Origin: Sphingobium sp. EM0848
GTDB lineage: Bacteria; Pseudomonadota; Alphaproteobacteria; Sphingomonadales; Sphingomonadaceae
Reading direction: 5' to 3'
Length of the DNA stretch: 64,000 nucleotides
Assembly: GCF_013375555.1 (NCBI RefSeq)
Contig: NZ_JABXWB010000001.1
Span: 1,240,001 to 1,304,000 of the forward strand
Of the stretch, positions 18,014 to 27,733 are shown one piece after another. A program made the translations under genes and the position numbers. The notes under the pieces are model-generated. The model was not told where the DNA came from. It saw only the letters and a list, made by a program, of their open reading frames with translations, and did no database searches. How positions within the stretch are numbered: position 1 is the stretch's first letter; each line of letters opens with the position of its first letter.

Positions 18014-19215
18014 CTGACACCGATATCGACATCATCGTCCGCATCGCCGCAAAAGGCGATGGCATGACCGCCCATGGCCGCCATATTCCGCTAACCGCTC
18101 CGGGCGACCGCATTGCGGCTGACGGAACCGTCCTGCGTGGACCGCATCATGTCGATCCACCCTGCCGACATTTTCCGGCCTGTGGCGGATGTGAGTTGCA
18201 GCATGTCGATGAGGGCAGCTACGCCGATTTCGTGACGGCGCGGGTTGTCGGGGCGCTGGCCGGGCAAGGGGTGACCGCCGACACCGTGCTGCCGCCGCAC
18301 ATCTCGCCGCCACGCACGCGGCGACGCGCTTCGCTGCGGGCGAGCAGGCAGGGGCGGAAGGTTGTCATCGGCTTCGCGGAGGCGGGGAGCCATGCGCTGA
18401 TCGACCTCTCCATGTGCGAGATTCTCGATCCCCGGTTGTTCGCGCTGCTGGAGCCGTTGCGTGGGCTCTGCGGCGCGATCCTGCCTGATCGACGGGCGGC
18501 GCATGTGCGTATGTCACTGACGGACCAGGGTGTCGATCTGCTGCTGGAAGGCGTAAAGGTCGAGGGACTGGCCGCCGATGAAGCCTTGCTGGCTTTCGCG
18601 CAGGACCATGCGCTGGCCCGGCTGACCATCGATGAGGGGGATGGAGCGCAGACGCGTTGGGAACCGGAACCCGTGACGGTCAGCTTCGGCGGCGTGCCGG
18701 TGGCCTTTCCGCCATTCGCTTTCCTTCAGGCGACGCCCGACGGAGAAGCGGCGCTGGTGGGGACAGTCCGTGATGCACTGCCGGCGCAGGGCGTGGTGGC
18801 CGATCTCTTTTGCGGGCTTGGCACCTTTGCGCTGGTGCTGGGGCAGGACCATCCCGTCTATGCGGCCGAAGCGGCGCGCGATCTGGTGCTGTCGCTCAAA
18901 ACGGCCTCCAATCGCGCACAGCGGCGGTTTGTGGCGGATCATCGGGATCTGTTCCGCCGTCCGCTGACACCGGCGGAACTGAATCGCTTCGCCGCCGTCG
19001 TCATCGATCCGCCCCGGGCGGGTGCGAGGGAGCAGGTGATGCAAATCGCAGCTTCTGCCGTTCCACTGGTCGCCTATGTCTCCTGCAATCCAGCCAGCTT
19101 TGCGCGTGATGCGGCGCATCTGATCGGCGGCGGTTATCGGCTGGAAAGCGTGCGACCGGTCGGACAGTTCCGTTGGTCGACCCATGTGGAACTGGTTGGG
19201 ATCTTCCGGCGCTGA
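18010..19215 (+). CDS. RlmD/RumA-type 23S rRNA (uracil-C5) methyltransferase
   Basis: A 401-residue SAM-dependent RNA methyltransferase of the TrmA/RlmCD family. It has a TRAM-like N-terminus, cysteines CRHFPACGGCELQH (about 50-63) that fit the [4Fe-4S] site of RlmD, the SAM loop VADLFCGLGTFAL (about 263-275), DPPRAGAR, and the catalytic cysteine in YVSCNPASFARD. Whether the target is U1939, U747 or a tRNA cannot be told from sequence alone. GTG start at 18010 overlapping the nnrD stop. Last gene of the operon. Confidence 0.85.
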   Translation: MTDTDIDIIVRIAAKGDGMTAHGRHIPLTAPGDRIAADGTVLRGPHHVDPPCRHFPACGGCELQHVDEGSYADFVTARVVGALAGQGVTADTVLPPHISPPRTRRRASLRASRQGRKVVIGFAEAGSHALIDLSMCEILDPRLFALLEPLRGLCGAILPDRRAAHVRMSLTDQGVDLLLEGVKVEGLAADEALLAFAQDHALARLTIDEGDGAQTRWEPEPVTVSFGGVPVAFPPFAFLQATPDGEAALVGTVRDALPAQGVVADLFCGLGTFALVLGQDHPVYAAEAARDLVLSLKTASNRAQRRFVADHRDLFRRPLTPAELNRFAAVVIDPPRAGAREQVMQIAASAVPLVAYVSCNPASFARDAAHLIGGGYRLESVRPVGQFRWSTHVELVGIFRR

Positions 19216-19223
19216 AAAGATTA

Positions 19224-19254
19224 ATCCCCCGCCGCATGGGATTGCGGCGAGGGA
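19224..19254. terminator. Hairpin between convergent operons
   Basis: ATCCC..GCCGCA, a 6-base loop, then TGCGGC..GGGAT form a stem-loop in the 73-base gap between the convergent methyltransferase and decarboxylase genes. No long T-run follows on either strand. A two-way transcription end is plausible from the position. Confidence 0.45.
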
Positions 19255-19288
19255 TCTTGCATCCTCTCCCAAGGGGAGGGCTGTGCCT

Positions 19289-20494
19289 CTAACCCAGCTT
19301 GATGACAGTTGCGCTACGACGAACGGGCACGGCGTCGATATAGAGGCTGGCCATCGGTTCATCCTCGACTTCGACGATGGTTTCCGACGTGAAGCCGTTG
19401 AAACCGGTGCGCATCGCCGCGCCATAGGCGCCGAGCATGCCGATCTCGATATAGTCGCCGGGCTTCACGTCCTCGGGAAGCATGAAGGGGCCGACCATAT
19501 GGTCCATGTCGTCGCAGGTGGGGCCGTAGAAGGAGAAGCCGGTCAGCTCCGCCTCGCTCTCTTCCTCGCGCAGCAAAGCCACGGGGAAACGCCAGCCGAT
19601 ATGCGCCGCGTCGAACAGCGCGCCATAGGCCCCGTCGTTGATGTAAAGTTCCGTGCCGCGACGGCGCTCCACGCGTACAACGACCGAGCTATACTCCGCC
19701 GACAGCGCGCGGCCGGGTTCGCACCACAGTTCCGACGAGTAGCTGACCGGCAGGCTTTCGAAGCCGCGATGGATCGCGTCGAAATAATTTTCGAGCGCAA
19801 CCGGCTCCATGCCCGGATAAATGGACGGGAAGCCGCCACCGACATCGATGATGTCGACCGTGACCGCCGCATCGACGATTGCAGCGCGAACGCGTTCGAT
19901 AGCGTCGCTATAGGCCTGAGGGCTCATCGCCTGGCTGCCGACATGGAAGCAGATGCCGAGCGCATCGGCCGCCTGACGGGTCGCCATCAGCAGTTCGCGG
20001 GTCTCGCCCAGTTCAGCGCCGAATTTGGATGCGAGGCTGAGTTCCGAATGTTCGGAGGACACGCGCAGCCGCACGCAAAGCTCAAGGTCGGTCGCATCGT
20101 TCGTGGCGCGCATGATCTTGGCCAGCTCGTCGAGCGTATCGAGCGAGAAGGTACGCACGCCATGGACATGGTAAGCCTCCGCGATCGCTTCCTCGGCCTT
20201 GACCGGGTGCATGAAGCAGAGCTTCGCCTGACCCTGTTCGGCATTGGCCAGCGTTTCCGCGACCAGACGCACTTCCGCGATGGACGCCACGTCGAAATGC
20301 GTGATGCCCGACGCGAACAGCGTACGGATCAGATCAGGAGACGGATTCGCCTTGACCGCATAGAGCGAGCGCCCCGGAAACTTCTCAGAGAAGAATCGGG
20401 CGGCCCGGGCCGCAGCCTGGGGACGAATCAGCGTTACCGGTGCTGCCGGTGTGAGGGTGGTCGCTACCCCCAGCGCGCTATGATGCTTGTGCAA
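19289..20494 (-). CDS. Ornithine/lysine decarboxylase (alanine-racemase-fold, PLP-dependent)
   Basis: Type III PLP decarboxylase, about 401 residues, making putrescine (or cadaverine). The PLP lysine is in LYAVKANPS (Lys48). The glycine-rich phosphate site is DVGGGFPS, WCEPGRAL is present, and the inter-subunit catalytic cysteine is in YGPTCDDMD. TTG at 20494 is chosen because GGAGG lies 9 bases before it on the minus strand and the protein then begins like its relatives; no ATG fits. With the next two genes it supplies a polyamine route. It follows a leader of about 150 bases with G-runs. Confidence 0.88.
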   Translation of the reverse strand: MHKHHSALGVATTLTPAAPVTLIRPQAAARAARFFSEKFPGRSLYAVKANPSPDLIRTLFASGITHFDVASIAEVRLVAETLANAEQGQAKLCFMHPVKAEEAIAEAYHVHGVRTFSLDTLDELAKIMRATNDATDLELCVRLRVSSEHSELSLASKFGAELGETRELLMATRQAADALGICFHVGSQAMSPQAYSDAIERVRAAIVDAAVTVDIIDVGGGFPSIYPGMEPVALENYFDAIHRGFESLPVSYSSELWCEPGRALSAEYSSVVVRVERRRGTELYINDGAYGALFDAAHIGWRFPVALLREEESEAELTGFSFYGPTCDDMDHMVGPFMLPEDVKPGDYIEIGMLGAYGAAMRTGFNGFTSETIVEVEDEPMASLYIDAVPVRRSATVIKLG

Positions 20495-20568
20495 CTCAAG
20501 GGACCTCCAGTGTAGTTTGTGGGCATTCAAGCTGCCTTGCGGTGGAAGTCCCATGGGGCAGCGGAGGG

Positions 20569-20593
20569 CCCGTATATGCCCCCCATCCCCCCC
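20569..20593 (-). other. G-rich run in the decarboxylase leader (possible G-quadruplex)
   Basis: On the minus strand this stretch has runs of seven, six and three guanines. If the seven-run splits into two tracts, four GGG tracts are available with short loops. It lies 75-100 bases before the decarboxylase start. A GCTGCC/GGCAGC inverted repeat lies between it and the start codon. The effect on expression is unknown. Confidence 0.4.
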
Positions 20594-20643
20594 TGTAAAG
20601 CGCATGTGTAAATTTTGTTGCGCGGCCGGCTACGAAACGTGCG

Positions 20644-21816
20644 TCAGGAAAGACGGGACTTGAAATCTTCGTAGGAAAACTGGCGGATTTGCTTGAGTTC
20701 GTCGGTTTTGGAGTTCCACAGCCAGATGGCGGGCAGGGGCACGCCATTGAATGTGTTGGTCTTTACCATCGAATAATGCGCCTGATCGAGGAAGGCGATC
20801 CGCCGTCCCGGAGTCGCGCCACCGGGGACTCGATAATCGCCGATGATGTCGCCTGCGAGGCAGGAGGGGCCACCGAGTCGAGTCGGTTTGCCTTCGCCTT
20901 CCTCGTGAAGCATGGCGGGACGATAGGGGGCCTCAATGACGTCGGGCATGTGACATGTGGCCGAGATATCGGTGATCGCCACCGGCATGCCGTTATCAAT
21001 GACGTCGAGGATTTCGCCGATCAGGATGCCCGCATCGAGCGCCATGGCCTCACCCGGCTCGATGTAGAGTTCCAGCCCGGTTTCCGCCTTGATCCGTTTG
21101 AGGAAGGCGATGAGGTCGTCGATCTGATAGTCGGCGCGGGTGACGTGATGGCCACCGCCAAAGTTCAGCCATTTCAGTCCGCCGACATGCAGCATGACTC
21201 GCGATTCAATCGCAGCCCAGGTCCGCTGGAGCGGCAGAAAATCCTGCTCGCAGAGATTGTGGACGTGAAGGCCGTCGACGCCCTCCAGATGTTCGGCGCG
21301 AAGTTGATCGATCGGGAAGCCGAGGCGGCTGTGCGGTTGCGACGGGTCATATTTGGGGACTTCGCCTTCCGCGTGGAGCGGGTTGATGCGCAAGCCGATG
21401 TCGAAGGCGCGGCCCTCAGCGCGGGCAGCTTCGATGACGGGCTTCATGCGCGCGATCTGGCCGGGGCTGTTGAAGATGACATGGTCGGAGATTTTGAGAA
21501 TCTCGGCCAGGTCTTCGGGTTTGTAGGCGGCGCAATAGGTGGCGACCTCGCCGCCATATTCCTCGCGCCCGAGCCGGGCTTCGTAGATGCCCGAAGCGCA
21601 GACGCCGTCCAGATATTCCGCGACGACTCCGCCCAGCGACCACATGGAGAAAGCCTTGAGCGCGCCCAGCACCTTGATGCCCGCACGGTCGCGGATGTCA
21701 GCCAGGACGCTCAAGTTGCGGCGCACCGCGGCCTCGTCCACCACGAAGGCGGGCGAAGGGACGCGGTTCAGGTCGAAATGCGCGAAGGCGGCGGGATCGC
21801 CAGCTTTGGTTTCCAT
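20644..21816 (-). CDS. nspC: Carboxynorspermidine decarboxylase
   Basis: PLP-dependent decarboxylase of about 390 residues that turns carboxy(nor)spermidine into (nor)spermidine. The PLP lysine is in VLGALKAFSMWS (Lys54). Other marks are GLRINPLHAEGEVPKYDP, LNFGGGHHVTR, IEPGEAMA and a cysteine in GPSCLAGD near the C-terminus. The ATG at 21816 is chosen; another in-frame ATG at 21829-21831 sits on the edge of a repeat element. It lies between the ornithine-type decarboxylase and the matching dehydrogenase, the usual partner. Confidence 0.92.
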   Translation of the reverse strand: METKAGDPAAFAHFDLNRVPSPAFVVDEAAVRRNLSVLADIRDRAGIKVLGALKAFSMWSLGGVVAEYLDGVCASGIYEARLGREEYGGEVATYCAAYKPEDLAEILKISDHVIFNSPGQIARMKPVIEAARAEGRAFDIGLRINPLHAEGEVPKYDPSQPHSRLGFPIDQLRAEHLEGVDGLHVHNLCEQDFLPLQRTWAAIESRVMLHVGGLKWLNFGGGHHVTRADYQIDDLIAFLKRIKAETGLELYIEPGEAMALDAGILIGEILDVIDNGMPVAITDISATCHMPDVIEAPYRPAMLHEEGEGKPTRLGGPSCLAGDIIGDYRVPGGATPGRRIAFLDQAHYSMVKTNTFNGVPLPAIWLWNSKTDELKQIRQFSYEDFKSRLS

Positions 21817-21826
21817 GGTGCTTCTC

Positions 21827-21934
21827 GTCATTCCCGCGAAGGCGGGAATCTATCTCCCGACGTCGCGACTGGGGCTAGGGCAGGAGATGGGTCCCCGCGT
21901 TGGCTGACGCCGCCCTTCGGGACGCGGGGATGAC
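21827..21934. repeat. REP/BIME-like element with two hairpins
   Basis: A unit of about 108 bases bounded by GTCAT at the left and ATGAC at the right. It holds two GC-rich stem-loops: ATTCCCGC/GCGGGAAT at the left end and CCCCGCG/CGCGGGG at the right. Such paired palindromes are common intergenic repeats in proteobacteria. It fills the gap between the nspC and carboxynorspermidine dehydrogenase genes, where it may stabilise or end transcripts. Confidence 0.6.
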
Positions 21935-21948
21935 GATATATTCGTGGA

Positions 21949-23154
<1,206 letters not shown>

Positions 23155-23238
23155 TTCAACTGCTCCATGACTGTGGTCGCGCCAGACGCGCGAAAGCGCC
23201 CATATAGGGGCTGTGCGTGACAGCGCAAAGTCAGTCTG

Positions 23239-23589
23239 TCAGAAGCTGGCGCCGTCGACTTTTTTGATGGCTAGCGCATCGAGGTCGATGGAAGGCACGC
23301 AGCGCAGGTTGACGGCGCGTATGGCTGAGCCATCCGGGCCTTTACCCTCCGCGAAGGCCTGTGTGCCGCAGATGTTGCAGAACTGATGCGTGATCTTGTG
23401 CTTGTAGAATTGATAGTCGGTCAGCCTGTCCGCGCCGCCGTCGAGGGTGAACTGGTCGGCCGGCACAAAGGTCAGCACGAAGCCCTTGCGGCTGCAGTGC
23501 GAGCAGTTGCAGGTCATTGCGTCAGTCGGCGCGTCGGCGGCTACAGTGAAGGTGATGGCGCCGCAGTGGCAGCTTCCTGTATAGGGCAC
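23239..23589 (-). CDS. GFA-family (CENP-V/GFA) zinc protein
   Basis: A 116-residue GFA-fold protein. Zinc-binding cysteines are visible as SCHCGAITF, CNCSHCSRKG and FCNICGTQAF. Some members bind S-hydroxymethylglutathione, but most are uncharacterised, so the substrate is open. GTG at 23589 is preferred because AAAGGAGAG lies just before it; a longer reading would read through a separate small gene in another frame. Confidence 0.82.
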   Translation of the reverse strand: MPYTGSCHCGAITFTVAADAPTDAMTCNCSHCSRKGFVLTFVPADQFTLDGGADRLTDYQFYKHKITHQFCNICGTQAFAEGKGPDGSAIRAVNLRCVPSIDLDALAIKKVDGASF

Positions 23590-23600
23590 GGACTCTCCTT

Positions 23601-23732
23601 TCAGATGGCCTGAACAATAACCGCAATTGCGCTGACGATCCATGCACCGTAAATGATGGCAAGTGCCAAGATCGTCCATCCAGGTCCTTTGGCGGTCAGC
23701 CGGTTCAGAACGGATGCCAGGTAACGGTCCAT
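23601..23732 (-). CDS. 43-residue single-helix membrane peptide
   Basis: A small open frame with ATG at 23732, preceded by GGAGGG at good spacing. It encodes 43 residues: a short basic/polar start (MDRYLASVLNRLTAKGPG) and one long hydrophobic helix (WTILALAIIYGAWIVSAIAV). It ends 11 bases before the GFA start, so the two are probably one transcript. I do not recognise a family. The good ribosome-binding site, membrane-helix composition and operon position support it as real. Confidence 0.55.
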   Translation of the reverse strand: MDRYLASVLNRLTAKGPGWTILALAIIYGAWIVSAIAVIVQAI

Positions 23733-23804
23733 CTTTTCCCTCCATCGATTTCAAATCGTTGATTGGGATATTTCAAGATGGTTGCCGCAACCCATTAAAC
23801 CTTT

Positions 23805-25388
23805 CTAACTTACCAACCGCTTCAACCCTTCCACCGTATCCGCCTCATGCGCAGGCTTGTCCCGCCTGATGCGCGCAATCCGGGGGAAGCGCATCGCAAG
23901 CCCCGATTTATGCCTCCTGCTTTCGTGGATGCTGTCGAAGGCAACCTCCAGCACCAGCGACTTTTCCACCTCGCGCACCGGGCCGAAGCGGTTGATCGTG
24001 TTCCCACGCACGAAGCGATCGAGCCATTTCAGCTCCTCATCGGTGAAGCCGGAATAGGCCTTTCCCACGGGCAGCAGTTCGCCTTCCTCCGTCCAGCAAC
24101 CGAAGGTGTAGTCCGAATAAAAGGATGAGCGTTTGCCGTGACCGCGCTGGGCGTACATCATCACGCAGTCGGCGGTCAGCGGATCGCGCTTCCATTTATA
24201 CCAGAGCGCTGCCTTGCGCCCTGCCACATAGGGGCTGTCGCGGCGCTTCAGCATCACGCCCTCTATCGCGGCGTCGCGTGCGCCTGCGCGCAGGTCCGCC
24301 AATGCCTCGAAATCGGACGCTTCGATGAGCGCGGAAATATCGAAGCGGTGCGCATCGAGTGTCGGGACGATGGTTTCGAGGCGGACGCGGCGTTCCGCCC
24401 ATGGCAGGGAGCGGAGGTCTTCGTCGGCGTCGAGCAATATGTCGTAGAGACGGACGAAGGCGGGGTAATCGTCCATCATCCTTGCCGTCACCGCCTTGCG
24501 GCCGAGGCGCTGCTGGAGGGCGTTGAAGCTCGCCGCCTCTCCGCCCTGAAACTCACCTTTGACGAGCAGTTCGCCGTCGAGGACTGCGTGATGGTGGAAG
24601 GCTTGGGCTATGTCGGGGAAGCTGCCCGTGATGTCATCGCCGGCGCGACTGTAGAGACGGGTTTCCTCTCCCGTGCCGACGATCTGGATGCGGATGCCGT
24701 CCCATTTCCACTCCGCCGCATAGTCGCCCAAATCGACACTTTCGGCTTCGAGCGGATGGGCGAGCATGAAGGGGCGGAAAAAGGGTGTGCCTGCGGGGTC
24801 GGGGCGGGGGGCCTTGCCCTGCGCCCAGGCGAAGAGGGCGGCATAGGGTGGGGCGAGGGCGTGCCAGCATTCCTCCACATCGTCGACATCCAGCCCGAAA
24901 GCTTGCGCGAATCCGGTTTTCGCGAGGCGGGCGGAAATGCCTACGCGCAGGCCGCCCGTGGCAAGCTTGAGCAGTGCGAAGCGGCCGGAGGCATCGAGAT
25001 GATCCATCATTTGCGCGAGGATCGCGGGGGCAGTGGCTCGGCTGGTGGCGTGGAGCCGGTCGACAATGGCAGAAAGGGTTAGGGAGCCATCGTCCAGTTC
25101 TTCGCTCTGGTCTGCGGGTCCTGGCCAGAGCAGGGCCACTGTTTCGGCGAGGTCGCCCACATAGTCGCGGCTCATTTCGAACAGGACCGGATCGGTTCGG
25201 CTGCGCGCCATTTCCGCTATGGTGGAGGCCTTGACGGCTTTGAGATCGAGATTGCCGGTGAGGGCTGCCAGCGCCCAGCCTCGATCCGGGTCGGGGGCGG
25301 TGCGCATATAGCTGGCAATGAGGTCCAGCTTGCCATTGCGGGAACGGGTGTAGACCAGGCCATCGAGGAGTTGGGAAAAGGCGCGCAT
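23805..25388 (-). CDS. ATP-dependent DNA ligase (exonuclease-associated type)
   Basis: 527 residues. An N-terminal all-helical domain (about 1-200) precedes the nucleotidyltransferase core. The AMP-accepting lysine is Lys228 in EWKWDGIRIQI; LYSRAGDDITGSFPD, HHAVLDGELLV and EGVMLKRRDSPY are further ligase motifs, and WYKWKRDPLTAD is motif V. The OB domain follows. This is the ligase of the bacterial set that also holds a beta-CASP exonuclease, an Lhr-type helicase and PdeM. Start ATG 25388 overlaps the exonuclease stop by one base (TGATG). Probably a repair ligase. Confidence 0.9.
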   Translation of the reverse strand: MRAFSQLLDGLVYTRSRNGKLDLIASYMRTAPDPDRGWALAALTGNLDLKAVKASTIAEMARSRTDPVLFEMSRDYVGDLAETVALLWPGPADQSEELDDGSLTLSAIVDRLHATSRATAPAILAQMMDHLDASGRFALLKLATGGLRVGISARLAKTGFAQAFGLDVDDVEECWHALAPPYAALFAWAQGKAPRPDPAGTPFFRPFMLAHPLEAESVDLGDYAAEWKWDGIRIQIVGTGEETRLYSRAGDDITGSFPDIAQAFHHHAVLDGELLVKGEFQGGEAASFNALQQRLGRKAVTARMMDDYPAFVRLYDILLDADEDLRSLPWAERRVRLETIVPTLDAHRFDISALIEASDFEALADLRAGARDAAIEGVMLKRRDSPYVAGRKAALWYKWKRDPLTADCVMMYAQRGHGKRSSFYSDYTFGCWTEEGELLPVGKAYSGFTDEELKWLDRFVRGNTINRFGPVREVEKSLVLEVAFDSIHESRRHKSGLAMRFPRIARIRRDKPAHEADTVEGLKRLVS

Positions 25389-26380
25389 CAACCTTCATCC
25401 TCATCTTCGCGGCCGATAAGAGCGAGGGCGCGGGCGCGGAACTGGTGGGTCATGCACCAGTGGAGCAGGGCTTCCTCGCGGCCGTGGGTGATCCATGTTT
25501 CGGAAGGCGCAACTTCGCGGATGGTGTCGGTGAGTTCGTCCCAGTCGGCATGGTCGGAGATGACGAGCGGCAGTTCGACATTGCGCTGGCGGGCACGCTG
25601 GCGAACGCGCATCCAGCCTGACGCCATGGCGGTGATCGGATCGGGAAGGCGGCGGCTCCAACGGTCGTTGAGGGCAGAGGGCGGCGCGACGATGATGCGA
25701 CCGCGCATGTCATTTGCGGCGATGCCGGTCGCTGGACGAAGGTCGCCCATATCGACACCGAACTGCTCGTAGAGCGCACACATTCTTTCCAGCGCGCCGT
25801 GGATATAGATGGGGTTTTTATGCCCTCTCGCGCGGAGTTCGCAGATGAGGCGTTGCGCCTTGCCCAAAGCATAGGCCCCGACAAGGACGCAGCGATCGGG
25901 ATTGGCGTGCAGGACCGTGAGGAGTCGATCGACTTCGCTGCCCGTGTCCGGGTGGCGGAACACGGGCAGGCCGAAGGTCGCTTCAGTGACGAAGATGTCG
26001 CAAGGGACCGGCTCGAAGGCTCTGCAGGTGGGATCGGGGCGCCGCTTATAATCTCCGGTCACAACGACGCGCTCGCCTGCATGAGAGAGGACGATCTGGG
26101 CCGAGCCCAGGACATGGCCAGCGGGCACGTAGCGGATAGTGACGCCGTTCATGCGGATTTCCTCGCCATAGGGAACGGCTGTGCCCGACGCCGTGCCGTA
26201 GCGCAGGGCCATGATGGCAAGTGTTTCCTGCGTGGCCCAGACATGGCCATGCCCGCCCCGCGCATGATCGGCATGGCCATGGGTGACGAGGGCACGTTCC
26301 TGAGGCGTGGAAGGATCGATCCAGGCGTCGGCGGGGCGGATGTAGATGCCGGTCGGGTGAGGTTCGATCCAGTGGGCCAT
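25388..26380 (-). CDS. Ligase-associated beta-CASP exonuclease
   Basis: A 330-residue metallo-beta-lactamase/beta-CASP nuclease related to SNM1 and Artemis. The metal motif THGHADHARGGHGHV (near residues 33-47) gives the HxHxDH ligands; VVTGDYKR and TEATFGLPVF follow, and SDHADWDELTDTIRE is near the C-terminus. The ATG at 26380 gives the normal family N-terminus (MAHWIEPHPTGIYI). It is coupled to the ligase gene. The helicase and PdeM genes of the same set are not next to it. Confidence 0.9.
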   Translation of the reverse strand: MAHWIEPHPTGIYIRPADAWIDPSTPQERALVTHGHADHARGGHGHVWATQETLAIMALRYGTASGTAVPYGEEIRMNGVTIRYVPAGHVLGSAQIVLSHAGERVVVTGDYKRRPDPTCRAFEPVPCDIFVTEATFGLPVFRHPDTGSEVDRLLTVLHANPDRCVLVGAYALGKAQRLICELRARGHKNPIYIHGALERMCALYEQFGVDMGDLRPATGIAANDMRGRIIVAPPSALNDRWSRRLPDPITAMASGWMRVRQRARQRNVELPLVISDHADWDELTDTIREVAPSETWITHGREEALLHWCMTHQFRARALALIGREDEDEG

Positions 26381-26424
26381 GGCGCAATAGCAAAGTGGTT
26401 GATGTGCTTTGGTTCCGCAAGGGA

Positions 26425-26464
26425 CCTTCACATTGCCGTAACCTCATCGTCACGCAGCCGACAT
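26425..26464 (+). promoter_or_regulatory. Possible PhoB box array before btaAB
   Basis: Four 7-base units spaced every 11 bases: CCTTCAC, CCGTAAC, TCGTCAC and CCGACAT, separated by 4-base spacers. The phasing and the GT(C/A)A(C/T) core fit the direct-repeat Pho box, whose unit is CTGTCAT. No unit has the T at position 2, so the match is imperfect. The array lies 52 bases before btaA, in the region shared with the divergent exonuclease gene. Confidence 0.45.
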
Positions 26465-26515
26465 GCCATTGCCCTAGGAGCCGCCGAACGACCCGGCAGC
26501 GAGGAGGCGCGGCAC

Positions 26516-27733
26516 ATGGCATCTACGGCTCACCAGAATGTTACCCGCGCGGTACATCGGCATCGGCACCTTTCCAAACAGGGTTTGCTGGAACGTGCCT
26601 TTACCTTCGCGTTTCGGGGGCTGGTTTACGCGCAGATCTGGGAAGACCCGGAAGTCGATATGGAAGCGCTGGCGATCACGCCGGACAGCCATGTCGTCAC
26701 CATCGCTTCGGGCGGCTGCAATGTCCTGAGTTATCTGACCGCCAATCCGGCGAAGATCACGGCGGTTGACCTCAATACCGCGCATATCGCGCTCAATCGC
26801 CTGAAGCTGGCCGCCGCACAGGCATTGCCGGATCATGAGGCGTTCCATCGCTTCTTCGCCAAGGCGGATTGCAAGGAGAATGTGGCGGCCTATCGCAGCT
26901 TCGTCGCGCCGCATCTGGACGATGCCACCCGGCGCTATTGGGAAGGGCGGGACTTCATCGGGCGGCGGCGCATCGGCGGCTTTGCGCGCGGGATTTACAA
27001 GCATGGCCTGCTGGGCCGCTTTATCGGTGCGGCGCATTTGCTGGCCCGCTTGCACGGCGTCAATCCGCGTCGGATGCTGGACGCGCAATCGCGTGAGGAG
27101 CAGCGGGCCATTTTCGAGCAGGAACTGGCTCCGGTGTTCGAGAGCGCCTTCATGCGCTGGCTGACGAGCCAGCCGGCTTCGCTTTTCGGGCTGGGTATCC
27201 CGCCCGCGCAATATGAAGCGCTGGCTGGCGATGACCGGATGGACAGCGTGCTGAAGGCGCGGTTGGAAAAGCTCGCCTGCGACTTCGATCTCAAGGACAA
27301 TTATTTCGCTGTGCAGGCGTTCGGTCGTGGCTATGCCGGCGGCGAAGGGCCGTTGCCGCCCTATTTGCAGGCCGCAAACCATCAGGCTGTAGTGGAGCGC
27401 GCCCGGCGAGTGGACGTTCGCCATGTGAACTTCACGGATTTTCTGGCGTCGCAGGAGGCCGGATCGGCGGATCGCTATATATTGCTGGATGCGCAGGATT
27501 GGATGGACGACGCGCAGCTGAATGCGCTGTGGGCGCAGATCACGCGTACGGCCAAGCCGGGCGCGCGGGTATTGTTCCGCACTGCAGGCGAGCCGAGTAT
27601 CCTTCCCGGTCGCGTCGTCGATGCGGTGTTGTCGCGGTGGGATTATCGGGCGGAAGAATCGCTGGATTACACGGCGCGGGATCGGTCGGCCATTTATGGC
27701 GGCGTCCATCTCTATGTGTTGAAGGACGCCTGA
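26516..27733 (+). CDS. btaA: BtaA: SAM:diacylglycerol 3-amino-3-carboxypropyltransferase
   Basis: A 405-residue DUF3419/BtaA protein that transfers the aminocarboxypropyl group of SAM to diacylglycerol, giving diacylglyceryl-homoserine, the first step to betaine lipids. Seen: RGLVYAQIWEDPEVDMEAL, the SAM loop TIASGGCNVLSYL, AVDLNTAHIALNRLKLAA and ILLDAQDWMDD. ATG 26516 has a GAGGAGG site about 8 bases before it. Its stop overlaps the next start (TGATG), so BtaA and BtaB are coupled. Betaine lipids usually replace phospholipids when phosphate is short. Confidence 0.88.
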   Translation: MASTAHQNVTRAVHRHRHLSKQGLLERAFTFAFRGLVYAQIWEDPEVDMEALAITPDSHVVTIASGGCNVLSYLTANPAKITAVDLNTAHIALNRLKLAAAQALPDHEAFHRFFAKADCKENVAAYRSFVAPHLDDATRRYWEGRDFIGRRRIGGFARGIYKHGLLGRFIGAAHLLARLHGVNPRRMLDAQSREEQRAIFEQELAPVFESAFMRWLTSQPASLFGLGIPPAQYEALAGDDRMDSVLKARLEKLACDFDLKDNYFAVQAFGRGYAGGEGPLPPYLQAANHQAVVERARRVDVRHVNFTDFLASQEAGSADRYILLDAQDWMDDAQLNALWAQITRTAKPGARVLFRTAGEPSILPGRVVDAVLSRWDYRAEESLDYTARDRSAIYGGVHLYVLKDA

